A DNA stretch of 64,000 nt from Pseudoduganella buxea (GTDB lineage Bacteria > Pseudomonadota > Gammaproteobacteria > Burkholderiales > Burkholderiaceae_D), in contig NZ_WNKZ01000005.1 in NCBI RefSeq assembly GCF_009720835.1, positions 1 to 64,000 of the forward strand. The letters run 5' to 3'. Positions 12,120 through 21,973 of this stretch are shown one piece after another. Below the pieces are notes generated by a model. That model saw only the letters and a program-made list of their open reading frames with translations, did no database searches and was not told where the DNA came from. How positions within the stretch are numbered: position 1 is the first letter of the stretch; every line of letters begins with the position of its first letter. Made by a program: the position numbers and the translations under genes.

Positions 12120-13952
12120 ATGTCTACTACAAAACGCGCAATTCGCAATATCGCCATCATCGCTCACGTTGACCACGGCAAAACTACCCTCGTGGACCAG
12201 CTGCTGCGCCAGTCTGGCACCTTCCGTGAAAACCAGCAGGTCGACACCCGCGTCATGGACTCGAACGACCTCGAAAAGGAACGCGGGATCACGATTCTGT
12301 CGAAGAATTGCGCCGTTGAGTACGAAGGCACCCACATCAATATCGTTGATACCCCGGGCCACGCCGACTTTGGCGGTGAAGTCGAGCGCGTGCTGTCGAT
12401 GGTCGACTCCGTGCTGCTGCTGATCGATGCGCAGGAAGGCCCGATGCCGCAGACGCGCTTCGTGACCCGCAAGGCGCTGGCGCTGGGCCTGAAGCCCATC
12501 GTCGTCGTCAACAAGATCGACCGTCCGGGCGCACGCGCCGACTGGGCCATCAACGCCACCTTCGAACTGTTCGACAAGCTGGGCGCCAACGACGAGCAGC
12601 TGGACTTCCCGATCGTTTACGCCTCGGGCCTGAACGGTTACTCGGGCCTGACCGAAGACGTGCGCGAAGGCGACATGAAGCCGCTGTTCGAAGCCATCCT
12701 GCAGCACGTGCCCGTACGTGACGACAATCCGGACGGCCCGCTGCAGATGCAGATCACGTCGCTGGACTACTCGTCCTACGTCGGCAAGATCGGCATCGGC
12801 CGCATCTCGCGCGGCCGCGTCAAGGCCGGCCAGGATGTCATCGTGGTCGATGGCCCTGGCGCCACCCCGATCAAGGGCCGCATCAACCAGGTGCTGAACT
12901 TCAAGGGCCTGGAACGCGTGCTGGTCGACGAAGCCGTCGCCGGCGACATCGTGCTGGTCAACGGCATCGAGGAAATCGGCATCGGCTCGACCTTGTGCGC
13001 CCCGGACACCCCGGACGCGCTGCCGATGCTGACCGTCGACGAGCCGACCCTGACGATGAACTTCATGGTCAACAACTCGCCGCTGGCCGGCCGCGAAGGC
13101 AAGTTCGTCACGTCGCGCCAGCTGCGCGACCGCCTGGACAAGGAACTGAAGGCCAACGTGGCGCTGCGCGTGGCACCGACCGACGACGACACGATCTTCG
13201 AAGTGTCCGGCCGCGGCGAGCTGCACCTGACCATCCTGATCGAGAACATGCGCCGCGAAGGCTTCGAGCTGGCCGTATCGCGTCCGCGCGTGGTCTTCAA
13301 GATGGTCGACGGCGTGCGCCATGAGCCGTTTGAAAACCTGTCGGTCGATGTGGAAGAAGCCAACCAGGGCGGCGTCATGGAAGAACTGGGCCGCCGTCGT
13401 GGCGACCTGCAGAACATGGAATCGGACGGCAAGGGCCGCGTGCGCCTCGAGTACCGCATTCCAGCCCGTGGCCTGATCGGCTTCCAGGGCGAGTTCATGA
13501 CCCTGACCCGCGGCACCGGCCTGATGAGCCACGTGTTCGACGCCTACGCACCGGTGGACAACTCGCGCGGCGAGATGGCCGGCCGCCGCAACGGCGTGCT
13601 GATCTCGCAGGACGACGGCGCCGCCGTGGCCTACGCGATCTGGAAGCTGCAGGATCGCGGCCGCATGTTCGTGTCGCACAACGACCCGGTCTACGAAGGC
13701 ATGATCATCGGTATCCACTCGCGTGACAACGACCTGGTCGTGAATCCGATCAAGGGCAAGCAGCTGACCAACGTGCGTTCGTCCGGTACCGACGAAGCCG
13801 TGCGCCTGGTGCCGCCGATCCAGATGTCGCTGGAATACGCCGTCGAATTCATCGAGGACGACGAACTGGTCGAGATCACGCCGAAGTCGATCCGCCTGCG
13901 CAAGCGCTTCCTGAAAGAGCACGAGCGCAAGAAGGCTTCGCGCGAAGCGTAA
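12120..13952 (+). CDS. typA: Translational GTPase TypA/BipA
   Basis: Ribosome-associated GTPase of the EF-G family, needed for growth at low temperature and under stress and implicated in 50S assembly. 610 aa, full length. G1 AHVDHGKTT (about residues 15-23), the RGIT switch I motif, [22 protein letters not shown], and the BipA-specific C-terminal domain ending with [10 protein letters not shown] are all present. It is a single gene with an extended -10 promoter and a strong terminator at 13980. Confidence 0.98.
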   Translation: MSTTKRAIRNIAIIAHVDHGKTTLVDQLLRQSGTFRENQQVDTRVMDSNDLEKERGITILSKNCAVEYEGTHINIVDTPGHADFGGEVERVLSMVDSVLLLIDAQEGPMPQTRFVTRKALALGLKPIVVVNKIDRPGARADWAINATFELFDKLGANDEQLDFPIVYASGLNGYSGLTEDVREGDMKPLFEAILQHVPVRDDNPDGPLQMQITSLDYSSYVGKIGIGRISRGRVKAGQDVIVVDGPGATPIKGRINQVLNFKGLERVLVDEAVAGDIVLVNGIEEIGIGSTLCAPDTPDALPMLTVDEPTLTMNFMVNNSPLAGREGKFVTSRQLRDRLDKELKANVALRVAPTDDDTIFEVSGRGELHLTILIENMRREGFELAVSRPRVVFKMVDGVRHEPFENLSVDVEEANQGGVMEELGRRRGDLQNMESDGKGRVRLEYRIPARGLIGFQGEFMTLTRGTGLMSHVFDAYAPVDNSRGEMAGRRNGVLISQDDGAAVAYAIWKLQDRGRMFVSHNDPVYEGMIIGIHSRDNDLVVNPIKGKQLTNVRSSGTDEAVRLVPPIQMSLEYAVEFIEDDELVEITPKSIRLRKRFLKEHERKKASREA

Positions 13953-13979
13953 TAACCGCGTCAGCATTGCTGACCGAAG

Positions 13980-14012
13980 CCGCCGGCCTCCTCACGGAGC
14001 CGGCGGTTTTTT
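13980..14012 (+). terminator. Intrinsic terminator of typA
   Basis: 8-bp GC stem CCGCCGGC (13980-13987) / GCCGGCGG (13999-14006) followed by six T. Confidence 0.9.
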
Positions 14013-14331
14013 ATTGCGCCGCACATCGGCACGCTGGTGCCACGCTGCGCGCAGCGGCGCGAGCATGCGGGTGCCTTGCGCATCCCTTCCTGGAAAAAAA
14101 ATCTCGCGCCGCGCACGCAGCGCAGCATTTCGCTCATGTTCGTGATCGAAACCGACCCCTAATCATCATTCTGATTCTTTCCTTTCGCGTGACTTTTTAT
14201 GCATAGCCCTCCCATAGAATAAAAAAAGCTGAACGAACAGCAGGACCCGGCAAGCCGCCGCCACGGGTCGCGGCGGCCTCCGGGTACCGACCACAGGCCA
14301 GCCAAATGGCCGACATTCGGAGGAGATCACA
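14013..14331 (+). promoter_or_regulatory. Intergenic region upstream of the first TonB-dependent receptor
   Basis: About 320 bp without a gene between the typA terminator and the receptor operon. A TAGAAT at 14215-14220 is the best -10 candidate, but no matching -35 is seen at 16-18 bp, suggesting an activator-dependent promoter if real. A strong ribosome-binding site GGAGGAG (14319-14325) decides the GTG start at 14332. No clear operator palindrome was found. Confidence 0.4.
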
Positions 14332-17300
14332 GTGAGCGAGCAACTGAACAAACGACGCGCCGGACAGGCATGCCGCATGACCGCCATGGCACTGGCGGCG
14401 GCACTGCTGGCCGCGCAGGCCGCGCATGCGCAGGACAGCACAACGGCTGCACCGGCACAGGCCGACACGGCACCGGCGCAGGCCGGCACGGCACCGGTGG
14501 CGCAGACCAGCAGCGGCGCCAGCGGCGCGGCCGGGGCCCAGCAAGGCAGCGCTGCACCGCAGGGCCGCCAGGCCGTCGCCTCCGCCGGCGACCAGGGCAA
14601 TGTCGTCATGGTGGTCGGCACGCGCAAGTCGGTGGCGTCGGCGATCGACCGCAAGATCCGCAATGCCACCGTGTCGGACTCGCTGGTGGCCGAGGACATC
14701 AACCAGTTCCCCGACAAGAACGTGGGCGAAGCCCTGTCGCGCATCACGGGCGTGCAGCTGTCGCGCTCTTTCGGCGAAGGCTCGCAGGTGGCGATCCGCG
14801 GCGTCGAGCCTGACCTGAACCGCGTCGAGATCAACGGCATGTCGGTACTGAGTACGGGCGGCGGGGCAGGACGAGGCGCCGAGCTGCGCGAGCTGGCCTC
14901 GGAGCTGATCGCGTCGATCGACGTCTACAAGGGCACCACGGCCGACATGACCGAAGGGGGCGTCGGCGGCACCGTCAGCATCAAGACGCGCAAGCCGCTC
15001 GACTTCACCAAGCGCACCATCGCCACGACGATCTCGGCCGAACATTCGACCAGCCGCGGCGGCGTCGATCCCCGCGCCAGCCTGCTGCTGGCGGACCGCT
15101 ACTTCGGCAACCGCCTGGGCCTGATGGCCAACCTGGTCTACGACAAGGTGCTGACCCAGAACGACTACGCCCGCAACACCTCCTGGCGCTTCCTGCGCGA
15201 CTGGGACATGTCGCCCGAGAAGACGGTCGTCAGCCGCGACCCCGCGCTGGCGGCAATCGGCGCCAAGGCCGGTTGCGACGGTGTCGCGGCGGCCGACAAG
15301 ACGGCCTGCCTGAACCAGTGGAACGACTACTCGCCCGGCATTCCCCGCTACGGCATCTGGACGCGCGACCACAAGCGCTCGTCGGCCGAGCTGACGGCGC
15401 AGTACCAGTTCGCCAAGGACTTCACGGCCTTTGCCAGCTACCAGGACAACAAGCAGGACCAGCGCCTGAACGACCGCAATTTCGGCACCAACTTCGAGAA
15501 CGTCAACCGCCTGTCCGGCGCCGGCAAGGCGCCCGTGTACGACGGCACGGGCCGGCAGACCACGGCCGGCACCTGCATTCCCGCCACCACCACGGGCACC
15601 CCAAGCGGCATGACGGTGCGCGACCACTACGTCACCGAGTACACCGTCGGTGACTGCCTGTACACGGCGGGGCAGGGCGGCCAAGGCGCGTTCTATACGT
15701 CGGCCCGCGACTTCACGCTGAACGTACGCTCGAAATACTATTCGACGGGCTTCAACTTCAAGCGCGACCGGCTGGAAGCAGAAGGCCTGATCGGCAAGTC
15801 GAAGTCCGACTACGTCAGCCAGAGCAACAACGTGACGATGACGATGGACGCGCCGGGACTGAAGGTCTCGCTGGACAACCAGGGCTTGCCGCACTTCGCC
15901 TTCCCGGCCGGGTATTCGCCGGAAAACAGCAGCTCGTACACGCAGGTGCAGCTGCAGTACCGTCCCGAGGAAGTGGAGAACAGGGAAGACCAGGCCAAGC
16001 TGGACCTGAAGTACCGCCTCGATACGCCGTTCTTCACGAAGGTCTGGTTCGGCGCGCAGGCGCGCAAGTCGACGGGGCGCCAGTACAAGGGCGGCGGCTT
16101 CCTGCGCTACACGGGCAACAGCCTGTCGGACGTCAGCGACGACGTGATCGTCCCGAGTGCGAACATCAACCAGACCCTGATCTACGACCCGAACTGGAGC
16201 GGCACGCCAAGGGCGCCGGATTCGCAGTCGCTGCTCAACCCCTACAGCTCGACCGCCTACTTGACGGCGGGGCAGATGGCGCAGCTGATCGACACGATCC
16301 GCACCCGCTCGCCCGGTTCCTTCTTCAAGGGATTCGACAACGTCAGCAACCTGCCTTCGAGCTGGGTCGCGCCCGACTTCAACAAGGCCGCGCCGTTCTT
16401 CGACACGTCGCATTTCAACCACGACCTGGTGCAGAGTGCCCGCGCCAACGACGGCAACGTCTACGCGCAGATTCCCGTCTACGGTGCCGAGGAGCGCGTG
16501 CGCTCGGGCTATGGCCGGCTGGACTTCGACACGGAGCTGTTCGGCTACACGATCAACGGCAACGTGGGTGCGCGTTACACCCATACCCGCGCCGTCGCGA
16601 CGGGCTCGTACCAGAACAAGGTCCGCGTGGCCACCGGCACGGGCGTCTCCGGCTTCACCGACTATATTATCGAGAACGGCATTTCCAGCGTGGCCAGTTC
16701 GTACCACGACGTGCTGCCCAGCGCGAACGCGATGATGTGGCTCGTGCCCGACGTGTTCCTGGCGCGGGTCGGCTGGGGCAAGGTGATGTCGCGCCCCCGC
16801 ATCGACCTGCTGGCGCCCAACGCGTCCTGCACCTTGTACAGCGGCCGGTCCGAATTCGGCGGCGACGGTACCGACGACTGCACGGCCGGCAATCCGGACC
16901 TGAAGCCGTTCCGCGCGACGAACACGGACCTGTCGCTGGAATACTACCCGGGCCCGGATACGCAGGTCAGCGCGGCCTTCTTCAAGAAGGAAATTTCCAG
17001 CTACATCCTGGAGAAGCAGCTGGTCAAGGGCGTCGACGTATTCAAGGACGGCAGCCGCTGGGACGTCACGCAGCCGATCAACGGCAAGGGTGCGACGACG
17101 AAGGGCATCGAGATCACGGCGCGCACGGCCTTCACCTTCCTGCCGGGCTGGCTGGGCGGCTTCGGCGGCGACGTCAACTACACGCGCATGACGTACAAAT
17201 ACGCGGCCGGCACCGAGCGCCTGAACGTCCTGGATGGCACGGTGCTGCCTTACCCGGGCCTGTCGAAGAACAGCTACAACGTGGCGCTGTGGTACGACCG

Positions 17301-17571
17301 CGGCCCGATCAATGCCCGCGTCGCCTACAACTCGCGCGACCGCTTCTACACGGGCGGCAACGACGTGTCGGGCAACCCGAACTTCCAGGAGAAGACGGGC
17401 TACCTGGACGCCAAGCTGCAGTACCGCTACAGCGACAACATCACCTTCTCGATCGAGGGCAAGAACCTGACGGACCAGGAAGAGATCACCGATGCCGGCG
17501 ACCTGTTCCGCGTCAACGAGCTGGCGTTCTCCGGGCGCCGTTATTACGCGAGCGTTTCCCTGAAATTCTGA
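14332..17571 (+). CDS. TonB-dependent receptor (Caulobacter-type), probable RG-I oligosaccharide importer
   Basis: Outer-membrane TonB-dependent transporter of 1079 aa. Signal peptide about residues 1-35 (cleavage after AHA), an Ala/Gln-rich linker, then the plug domain (about 105-225) with DKNVGEALSRITGVQLSR and the GVGGTVSIKTRKP end, and a large beta-barrel ending in the C-terminal Phe (SVSLKF) used for outer-membrane assembly. The plug pattern is that of the Caulobacter-type subfamily used for plant oligosaccharides. The GTG start has an excellent SD. The next gene, a GH43-type enzyme, begins 3 nt after the stop, so receptor and enzyme form an operon. Import of an arabinose- or rhamnogalacturonan-derived oligosaccharide is inferred from this context only. 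Confidence 0.92.
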   Translation: MSEQLNKRRAGQACRMTAMALAAALLAAQAAHAQDSTTAAPAQADTAPAQAGTAPVAQTSSGASGAAGAQQGSAAPQGRQAVASAGDQGNVVMVVGTRKSVASAIDRKIRNATVSDSLVAEDINQFPDKNVGEALSRITGVQLSRSFGEGSQVAIRGVEPDLNRVEINGMSVLSTGGGAGRGAELRELASELIASIDVYKGTTADMTEGGVGGTVSIKTRKPLDFTKRTIATTISAEHSTSRGGVDPRASLLLADRYFGNRLGLMANLVYDKVLTQNDYARNTSWRFLRDWDMSPEKTVVSRDPALAAIGAKAGCDGVAAADKTACLNQWNDYSPGIPRYGIWTRDHKRSSAELTAQYQFAKDFTAFASYQDNKQDQRLNDRNFGTNFENVNRLSGAGKAPVYDGTGRQTTAGTCIPATTTGTPSGMTVRDHYVTEYTVGDCLYTAGQGGQGAFYTSARDFTLNVRSKYYSTGFNFKRDRLEAEGLIGKSKSDYVSQSNNVTMTMDAPGLKVSLDNQGLPHFAFPAGYSPENSSSYTQVQLQYRPEEVENREDQAKLDLKYRLDTPFFTKVWFGAQARKSTGRQYKGGGFLRYTGNSLSDVSDDVIVPSANINQTLIYDPNWSGTPRAPDSQSLLNPYSSTAYLTAGQMAQLIDTIRTRSPGSFFKGFDNVSNLPSSWVAPDFNKAAPFFDTSHFNHDLVQSARANDGNVYAQIPVYGAEERVRSGYGRLDFDTELFGYTINGNVGARYTHTRAVATGSYQNKVRVATGTGVSGFTDYIIENGISSVASSYHDVLPSANAMMWLVPDVFLARVGWGKVMSRPRIDLLAPNASCTLYSGRSEFGGDGTDDCTAGNPDLKPFRATNTDLSLEYYPGPDTQVSAAFFKKEISSYILEKQLVKGVDVFKDGSRWDVTQPINGKGATTKGIEITARTAFTFLPGWLGGFGGDVNYTRMTYKYAAGTERLNVLDGTVLPYPGLSKNSYNVALWYDRGPINARVAYNSRDRFYTGGNDVSGNPNFQEKTGYLDAKLQYRYSDNITFSIEGKNLTDQEEITDAGDLFRVNELAFSGRRYYASVSLKF

Positions 17572-17573
17572 GC

Positions 17574-19538
17574 ATGCACCTGCCTTCGTTTTCCAGCGCC
17601 GCCGGCTTCGTGCCGGTGGCGTTTTTCGCATTCTGCATGGCGGCGCAAGGCGCGCCGGCCTTCGACAACCCGCTGGTGCGCCAGCGCGCCGATCCCCACG
17701 TCACCCTGCACACCGACGGGCACTACTACTTCACAGCCACCGTGCCGGAATACGACCGCATCGAGCTGCGCCGCGCCCGCACGCTCGGCGGCCTGGCGCA
17801 GGGGCAGGTGAAGGTGGTGTGGAAGAGGCACGCGGCCGGCCCCATGAGCCACCACATCTGGGCACCGGAGCTGCACCGCATCGAAGGCAAGTGGTACCTG
17901 TACTTTACGGCCAGCCGGGCCGATGCCATCTGGGATATCCGCCTGTACGTGCTGGAGAACGGCGCCGACGACCCGTTCGAAGGCGAGTGGATCGAACGGG
18001 GCCAGTTGAACACCGGGTGGGAAAGCTTCTCGCTCGATGCCACCACCTTCGCGCTGGACGGCCGGCGCTACCTGGTGTGGACGCAGCGCCCGCCGGCTCG
18101 GGTGAAACAGGTCACCGCCATCTACATCGCCAGCATGGATACGCCGCTGTCGATCGCCGGACCGGCCACCTTGCTCTCCGAGCCCGAGTATCCGTGGGAG
18201 CGCGTGAAGCACGACGTCAACGAGGCGCCGGCCGTGCTGGTGAAGAATGGCCGCGTGTTCCTCACGTATTCCGCCAGCGCCACCGACGCCAATTACGCCC
18301 TGGGGATGCTGACCGCCCCCGTGGGGGCGGACCTGCTCGATGCAAAGGCGTGGACCAAGTCGGCGCGCCCCGTGTTCGCCAGCAGCGCCGCCAACGGCCA
18401 GTACGGGCCCGGCCACAACGCCTTCACGACGACGCCGGATGGCAGGACCGACATCCTGGTCTACCACGCCCGCAACTACCGCGACATCGTCGGCGACCCA
18501 CTGAAGAATCCCGACCGCCACACGCGCGCGCAGAGCATCGCCTGGCGCGCGGACGGCACGCCGGACTTCGGCGTACCGGTCGCGGACGCAGGGCAAGTCG
18601 CGGCCAAGCCCCTGTTCCGCGATCCGGTATCCGATGGCGCGGCCGACCCGGTGGTGATCTGGAACGCAGCGCGCCAACGCTGGTGGATGTTCTATACCAG
18701 TCGCCGCGCCAACGTGCCGGTTGTGCCGGCCGTCGAATGGGTGCACGGCAGCCCCATCGGCATCGCCGAGTCGGCCGACAACGGCGCCACGTGGCAATAC
18801 GTGGGCACGGCCGAAATCGAGCTCCCGCCGGAATTGGCCGGCACCGCGCCGACCCACTGGGCGCCCGACATCGTACGCGCACCGGACGGTACCCACCACA
18901 TGTTCCTGACGGTGGTGCCGGGCGTGTTCGCCGACTGGAAACACCCGCGGCGCATCGTCCATCTGACCAGCACGGACCTGCGGCACTGGCGCCACCCACG
19001 CGCGCTGGCACTGGCGTCGGACAAGGTCATCGACGCGGCCGTGGTGGCGCTGCCCGAAGGCGGCTGGCGCATGTGGTACAACAACGAAGCGGATGGCAAA
19101 TCCGTCTGGTACGCCGACAGCACCGACCTGGCCGACTGGCGCCCGGGCGGCAGGGCCATCGGCGACCAGGCCGGCGAAGGCCCGAAGGTGTTCCGCTGGC
19201 GCGGCAGCTGGTGGATGATTACGGATGTATGGAAGGGGCTGGCCGTCTACCGCTCACAGGATGCGCTGGATTGGCGGCGGCAAGCCGGCACCTTGCTGCA
19301 GGCGCCGGGGCAGGGGCCTGACGATGGCGTCATCGGCGGCCACCCGGACGTCGTCGTCAGCGGCGGGCGCGCCTTCCTGTTCTACTTCACCCACCCCGGC
19401 CGCACGCCCGGTCTCGAAAAGCGCGACGGCCCCGAACAACGGCGCAGCAGTATCCAGGTGGTCGAGTTGACGGAGAAGGAGGGCGTGTTGAGCGCCGAGC
19501 GCGATGCGCCGACGCGGATCAACCTGGTCGCCCCCTGA
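17574..19538 (+). CDS. Secreted two-propeller GH43-family glycosidase
   Basis: 654 aa with a signal peptide (cleavage near residue 27). The N-terminal half is a five-bladed propeller with the GH43 acid triad: Asp40 (RADP), Asp155 (SLDATTF) and Glu217 (NEAPAVL). GH43 enzymes are mainly alpha-L-arabinofuranosidases or beta-xylosidases. The C-terminal half (about 345-650) is a second propeller-like unit with repeated W(M/W)FYTS, HWAPDIV and GHPDVVV patterns, probably a second glycosidase-like domain of unknown specificity. The ATG lies 3 nt behind the receptor stop, without a strong SD, so translation is probably coupled. Removal of arabinan/arabinose side chains of RG-I is inferred. Confidence 0.82.
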   Translation: MHLPSFSSAAGFVPVAFFAFCMAAQGAPAFDNPLVRQRADPHVTLHTDGHYYFTATVPEYDRIELRRARTLGGLAQGQVKVVWKRHAAGPMSHHIWAPELHRIEGKWYLYFTASRADAIWDIRLYVLENGADDPFEGEWIERGQLNTGWESFSLDATTFALDGRRYLVWTQRPPARVKQVTAIYIASMDTPLSIAGPATLLSEPEYPWERVKHDVNEAPAVLVKNGRVFLTYSASATDANYALGMLTAPVGADLLDAKAWTKSARPVFASSAANGQYGPGHNAFTTTPDGRTDILVYHARNYRDIVGDPLKNPDRHTRAQSIAWRADGTPDFGVPVADAGQVAAKPLFRDPVSDGAADPVVIWNAARQRWWMFYTSRRANVPVVPAVEWVHGSPIGIAESADNGATWQYVGTAEIELPPELAGTAPTHWAPDIVRAPDGTHHMFLTVVPGVFADWKHPRRIVHLTSTDLRHWRHPRALALASDKVIDAAVVALPEGGWRMWYNNEADGKSVWYADSTDLADWRPGGRAIGDQAGEGPKVFRWRGSWWMITDVWKGLAVYRSQDALDWRRQAGTLLQAPGQGPDDGVIGGHPDVVVSGGRAFLFYFTHPGRTPGLEKRDGPEQRRSSIQVVELTEKEGVLSAERDAPTRINLVAP

Positions 19539-19547
19539 AGTTGCCTT

Positions 19548-19572
19548 AAAAATGGGGACAGACCCCATTTTT
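19548..19572. repeat. Dispersed palindrome / bidirectional terminator-like element
   Basis: AAAAATGGGG (19548-19557) and CCCCATTTTT (19563-19572) form a perfect 10-bp stem with loop ACAGA. A run of A on one side and T on the other lets it act as a terminator for both the GH43 gene (plus) and rhaK (minus), which converge here. The same core occurs at 45685-45725, so it is a repeat family rather than a local terminator only. Confidence 0.75.
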
Positions 19573-19592
19573 CATGCAACTTCCCCCTGCCG

Positions 19593-20951
19593 TCAGCCCA
19601 GCTGTGCCAGCCAGCGCCGCCGGTATTGCTGCCACCCGTCCAGCAGCAGCGGCGCCGCCACGGTCGAGCGCACGGCCGGTGCGCTGCCCCAGTGCGCCAG
19701 CATCCAGCCGCCGCACGTGGTGCCGCTGGCGTCGTCCGTCACGGTGACCTGCCGCCCGGGGCGCAGTGCGGCCAGCAGGGGCGCAAAGAACGGGTTAGCC
19801 GTGAAGCTGCCTTCGACGACGACGTGCGCGCCCGCCCCCAGCGCATCGAGGCAGTAGTCGCTCACCAGCACGCAGTACAAGGTCGCCAGCGCATAGCGCT
19901 CGGCGTCCGACGCGGGCGAGGGCCCGGCGATGCTGCCGGCGCGGCCCGCGAACGGCCCGCCCGCGCCGGCAAACCCGGGCAGCGCGAACGTGCCCTGGTC
20001 GACCAGGCGCTGCAGAACCGGTATGTCGCAGGGTACGGGCGATGTGCCGGCCAGCTCGGCGAATTCGCGGCCGCCCATGAAGCGCATGCACGGCACGCAC
20101 TGGCCCAGCGCGCTGCTGTTGGCCAGCATGTCCGCTTCCTCGCGCAGGCCGTCCAGCGACTTGCCCGGCGCGGCGGCGACGACCCAGGTGCCGGTCGACA
20201 GCACGGCCGGCGCTTCGGCCCCTGCCGCCCCGTCCAGGTGGCGCAGCAGGGACGCATTGCTGTCGTGGATGCCGCAGACAATGCGGCAGCCCCGTGGCAG
20301 GCCGGTAATGGCCGCCAGTTCGGGCCGGATGGGGCCCAGGGTGTCCCAGGCGCGGCGCATTGGCGGCATCAGGACCCGCCAGCCCAGTGTGTCGACCATG
20401 GCCGAATACTGCTGCCCGGCTGGCTGCCACAGGTCCGTATGGCAGCCCAGCGACGTCGCTTCGCCGGCCGCCACGCCGGACAGGCGCCAGGCCCAGTACT
20501 GCGGATACATCAGGATATGCCGCGCGCGGGAGAACTCGGCCGGGAAGGCCTGCGCCTGCCAGGCCAGTTGCCGGCCCAGGTTCAGGCCCGCCGGCAACCG
20601 GGGCGAGCACGTGTCGGCGTAACCCGGCCGCACGGCCAGGTAGTGCGCCAGCGGCGCGGCCGGTTCATGTTCGTAGTCCAGCACGGGCAGCACCAGGCCT
20701 TCGTCACCCACCAGCGCCGCCGTGGCGCCGTGCGTGACGGGGACGATGGCGTCGACCGTCGCCATCGACGAAAACGCCGCCAGGGTCGCCAGCATCCACT
20801 GCCAGATGCCTTCCGTGTCGTGGTGCGGGTAGGGCCCGTCACGCAGCACGGTATTGGGCCGGCGCCGTTCGGCCCGCTGGTGGCCGTCCGCGCCGATCAG
20901 CGCCAGCTTGACATTGGTCTTGCCGATATCGAGGACGACGGCCGCCGTCAT
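19593..20951 (-). CDS. rhaK: FGGY-family carbohydrate kinase, probable L-rhamnulokinase RhaK
   Basis: FGGY kinase of 452 aa. The N-terminal phosphate-binding motif DIGKTNVKLALI and the ATP-domain motif LSTGTWVVA are clear. It differs from E. coli RhaB in length and sequence style and resembles the RhaK type of Rhizobium, placed last in the rhaSTPQ-K order, as here. Expected reaction: ATP-dependent phosphorylation of L-rhamnulose to L-rhamnulose 1-phosphate in the cytoplasm. In R. leguminosarum RhaK is also required for activity of the transporter. The ATG overlaps the stop of rhaQ by 4 nt. A kinase for a related deoxyketose such as L-fuculose cannot be excluded from sequence alone. Confidence 0.85.
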   Translation of the reverse strand: MTAAVVLDIGKTNVKLALIGADGHQRAERRRPNTVLRDGPYPHHDTEGIWQWMLATLAAFSSMATVDAIVPVTHGATAALVGDEGLVLPVLDYEHEPAAPLAHYLAVRPGYADTCSPRLPAGLNLGRQLAWQAQAFPAEFSRARHILMYPQYWAWRLSGVAAGEATSLGCHTDLWQPAGQQYSAMVDTLGWRVLMPPMRRAWDTLGPIRPELAAITGLPRGCRIVCGIHDSNASLLRHLDGAAGAEAPAVLSTGTWVVAAAPGKSLDGLREEADMLANSSALGQCVPCMRFMGGREFAELAGTSPVPCDIPVLQRLVDQGTFALPGFAGAGGPFAGRAGSIAGPSPASDAERYALATLYCVLVSDYCLDALGAGAHVVVEGSFTANPFFAPLLAALRPGRQVTVTDDASGTTCGGWMLAHWGSAPAVRSTVAAPLLLDGWQQYRRRWLAQLG

Positions 20952-21973
20952 TTCGCCACCTTGCGGCCCCGCAGCAGGCGCGGCAGGGCGATCGTCACCA
21001 GCAGCAGGAGGCCAATGACGATGGTCATGTAGATGCCGGGGATATTCGCCAGCGACAGGCCGTACGTCACCGTACCCAGGGTCAGCACGGCCAGCATCAC
21101 GCCGCCGATGGTGCCGGCGCCGCCGGCGATGCTGACACCGCCCAGTATCACCATCGTGATCACTTCCAGCTCCCAGCCCATGGCGATGTTCGGGCGGGTG
21201 CTGCCGATGCGGCCCGTCAGCAGGTACGCCGCCAGGCCCGCCATTGCGCCCGTCAGCATGAACAGCACCAGGCGGTAGCGGTTCACTTCGATGCCGGCGA
21301 AGCGCGCCGCCACGGGGTTGTTGCCGATGGCGTAGATGCGCCGGCCCCAGCGCGTGCAGTGCAGCACCACGGCGAACAGCGCGGCGAACACCAGCAGCAC
21401 GACGAATTCGCGCGGGATGAATCCGAAGAAGTAGCCCTGGCCCCAGTCGGCCATCAGCTGCGGGTAGCCGGTGAAGGCCTTGTCGCCCAGGACCACGCTG
21501 GCCAGGCCGCGAAACAGCGACACGGTGCCGATGGTGACGACGATGGACGGCAGCGCGAACCGCGTCACCAGCACGCCATTGAGCAGGCCGCAGGCGGTGC
21601 CGGCCGCCAGCGCCACGGGCAGCAGCACTTCCGGCGGCAGGCCGCTGGTGTGCGCGACGCCGATGGCGACCGACGACAGGGCCAGGATGCCGGACACGGA
21701 AATGTCGATCTCACGGCAGATGATCAACAGCGCCATCGGCAGCGCGATCAGGGCCTTCTCGCTGAAGTTGAAGGTGCCGTCGGCCAGGTTGTACGGGTCC
21801 AGGAACGTGGGCAGCAGGATGCCGTTGGCAAGAAACGCCACCACGAACAGCAGGGCGAGCAGGGTTTCCCACTTGCCCAGCAGGGCCTTGATCCGGAAGC
21901 CCGGACGGTCGTGGATGGTGTAGCGCGAGCTGTGCGTGGCTTGCATGGTACGGTCGATGGTGGTTGAGTTCAC
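20948..21973 (-). CDS. rhaQ: L-rhamnose ABC transporter permease RhaQ
   Basis: Ribose/AraH-family inner-membrane permease of 341 aa with about 8-10 hydrophobic segments and the conserved block around GGVSIAGGAGTIGGV that contacts the ATPase. The start is the GTG at 21973, which overlaps the rhaP stop (GTGA) and has GGAG six bases upstream; the ATG ten codons further on has no such support. It pairs with RhaP to form the membrane channel of a CUT2-type importer. Assignment as P or Q follows gene order in Rhizobium. Confidence 0.9.
   Translation of the reverse strand: MNSTTIDRTMQATHSSRYTIHDRPGFRIKALLGKWETLLALLFVVAFLANGILLPTFLDPYNLADGTFNFSEKALIALPMALLIICREIDISVSGILALSSVAIGVAHTSGLPPEVLLPVALAAGTACGLLNGVLVTRFALPSIVVTIGTVSLFRGLASVVLGDKAFTGYPQLMADWGQGYFFGFIPREFVVLLVFAALFAVVLHCTRWGRRIYAIGNNPVAARFAGIEVNRYRLVLFMLTGAMAGLAAYLLTGRIGSTRPNIAMGWELEVITMVILGGVSIAGGAGTIGGVMLAVLTLGTVTYGLSLANIPGIYMTIVIGLLLLVTIALPRLLRGRKVAK

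Noticed and set aside
14197-17631. Minus-strand frame opposite the first TonB receptor
   Set aside because: No domain recognised; the plus frame has signal peptide, plug and barrel end.
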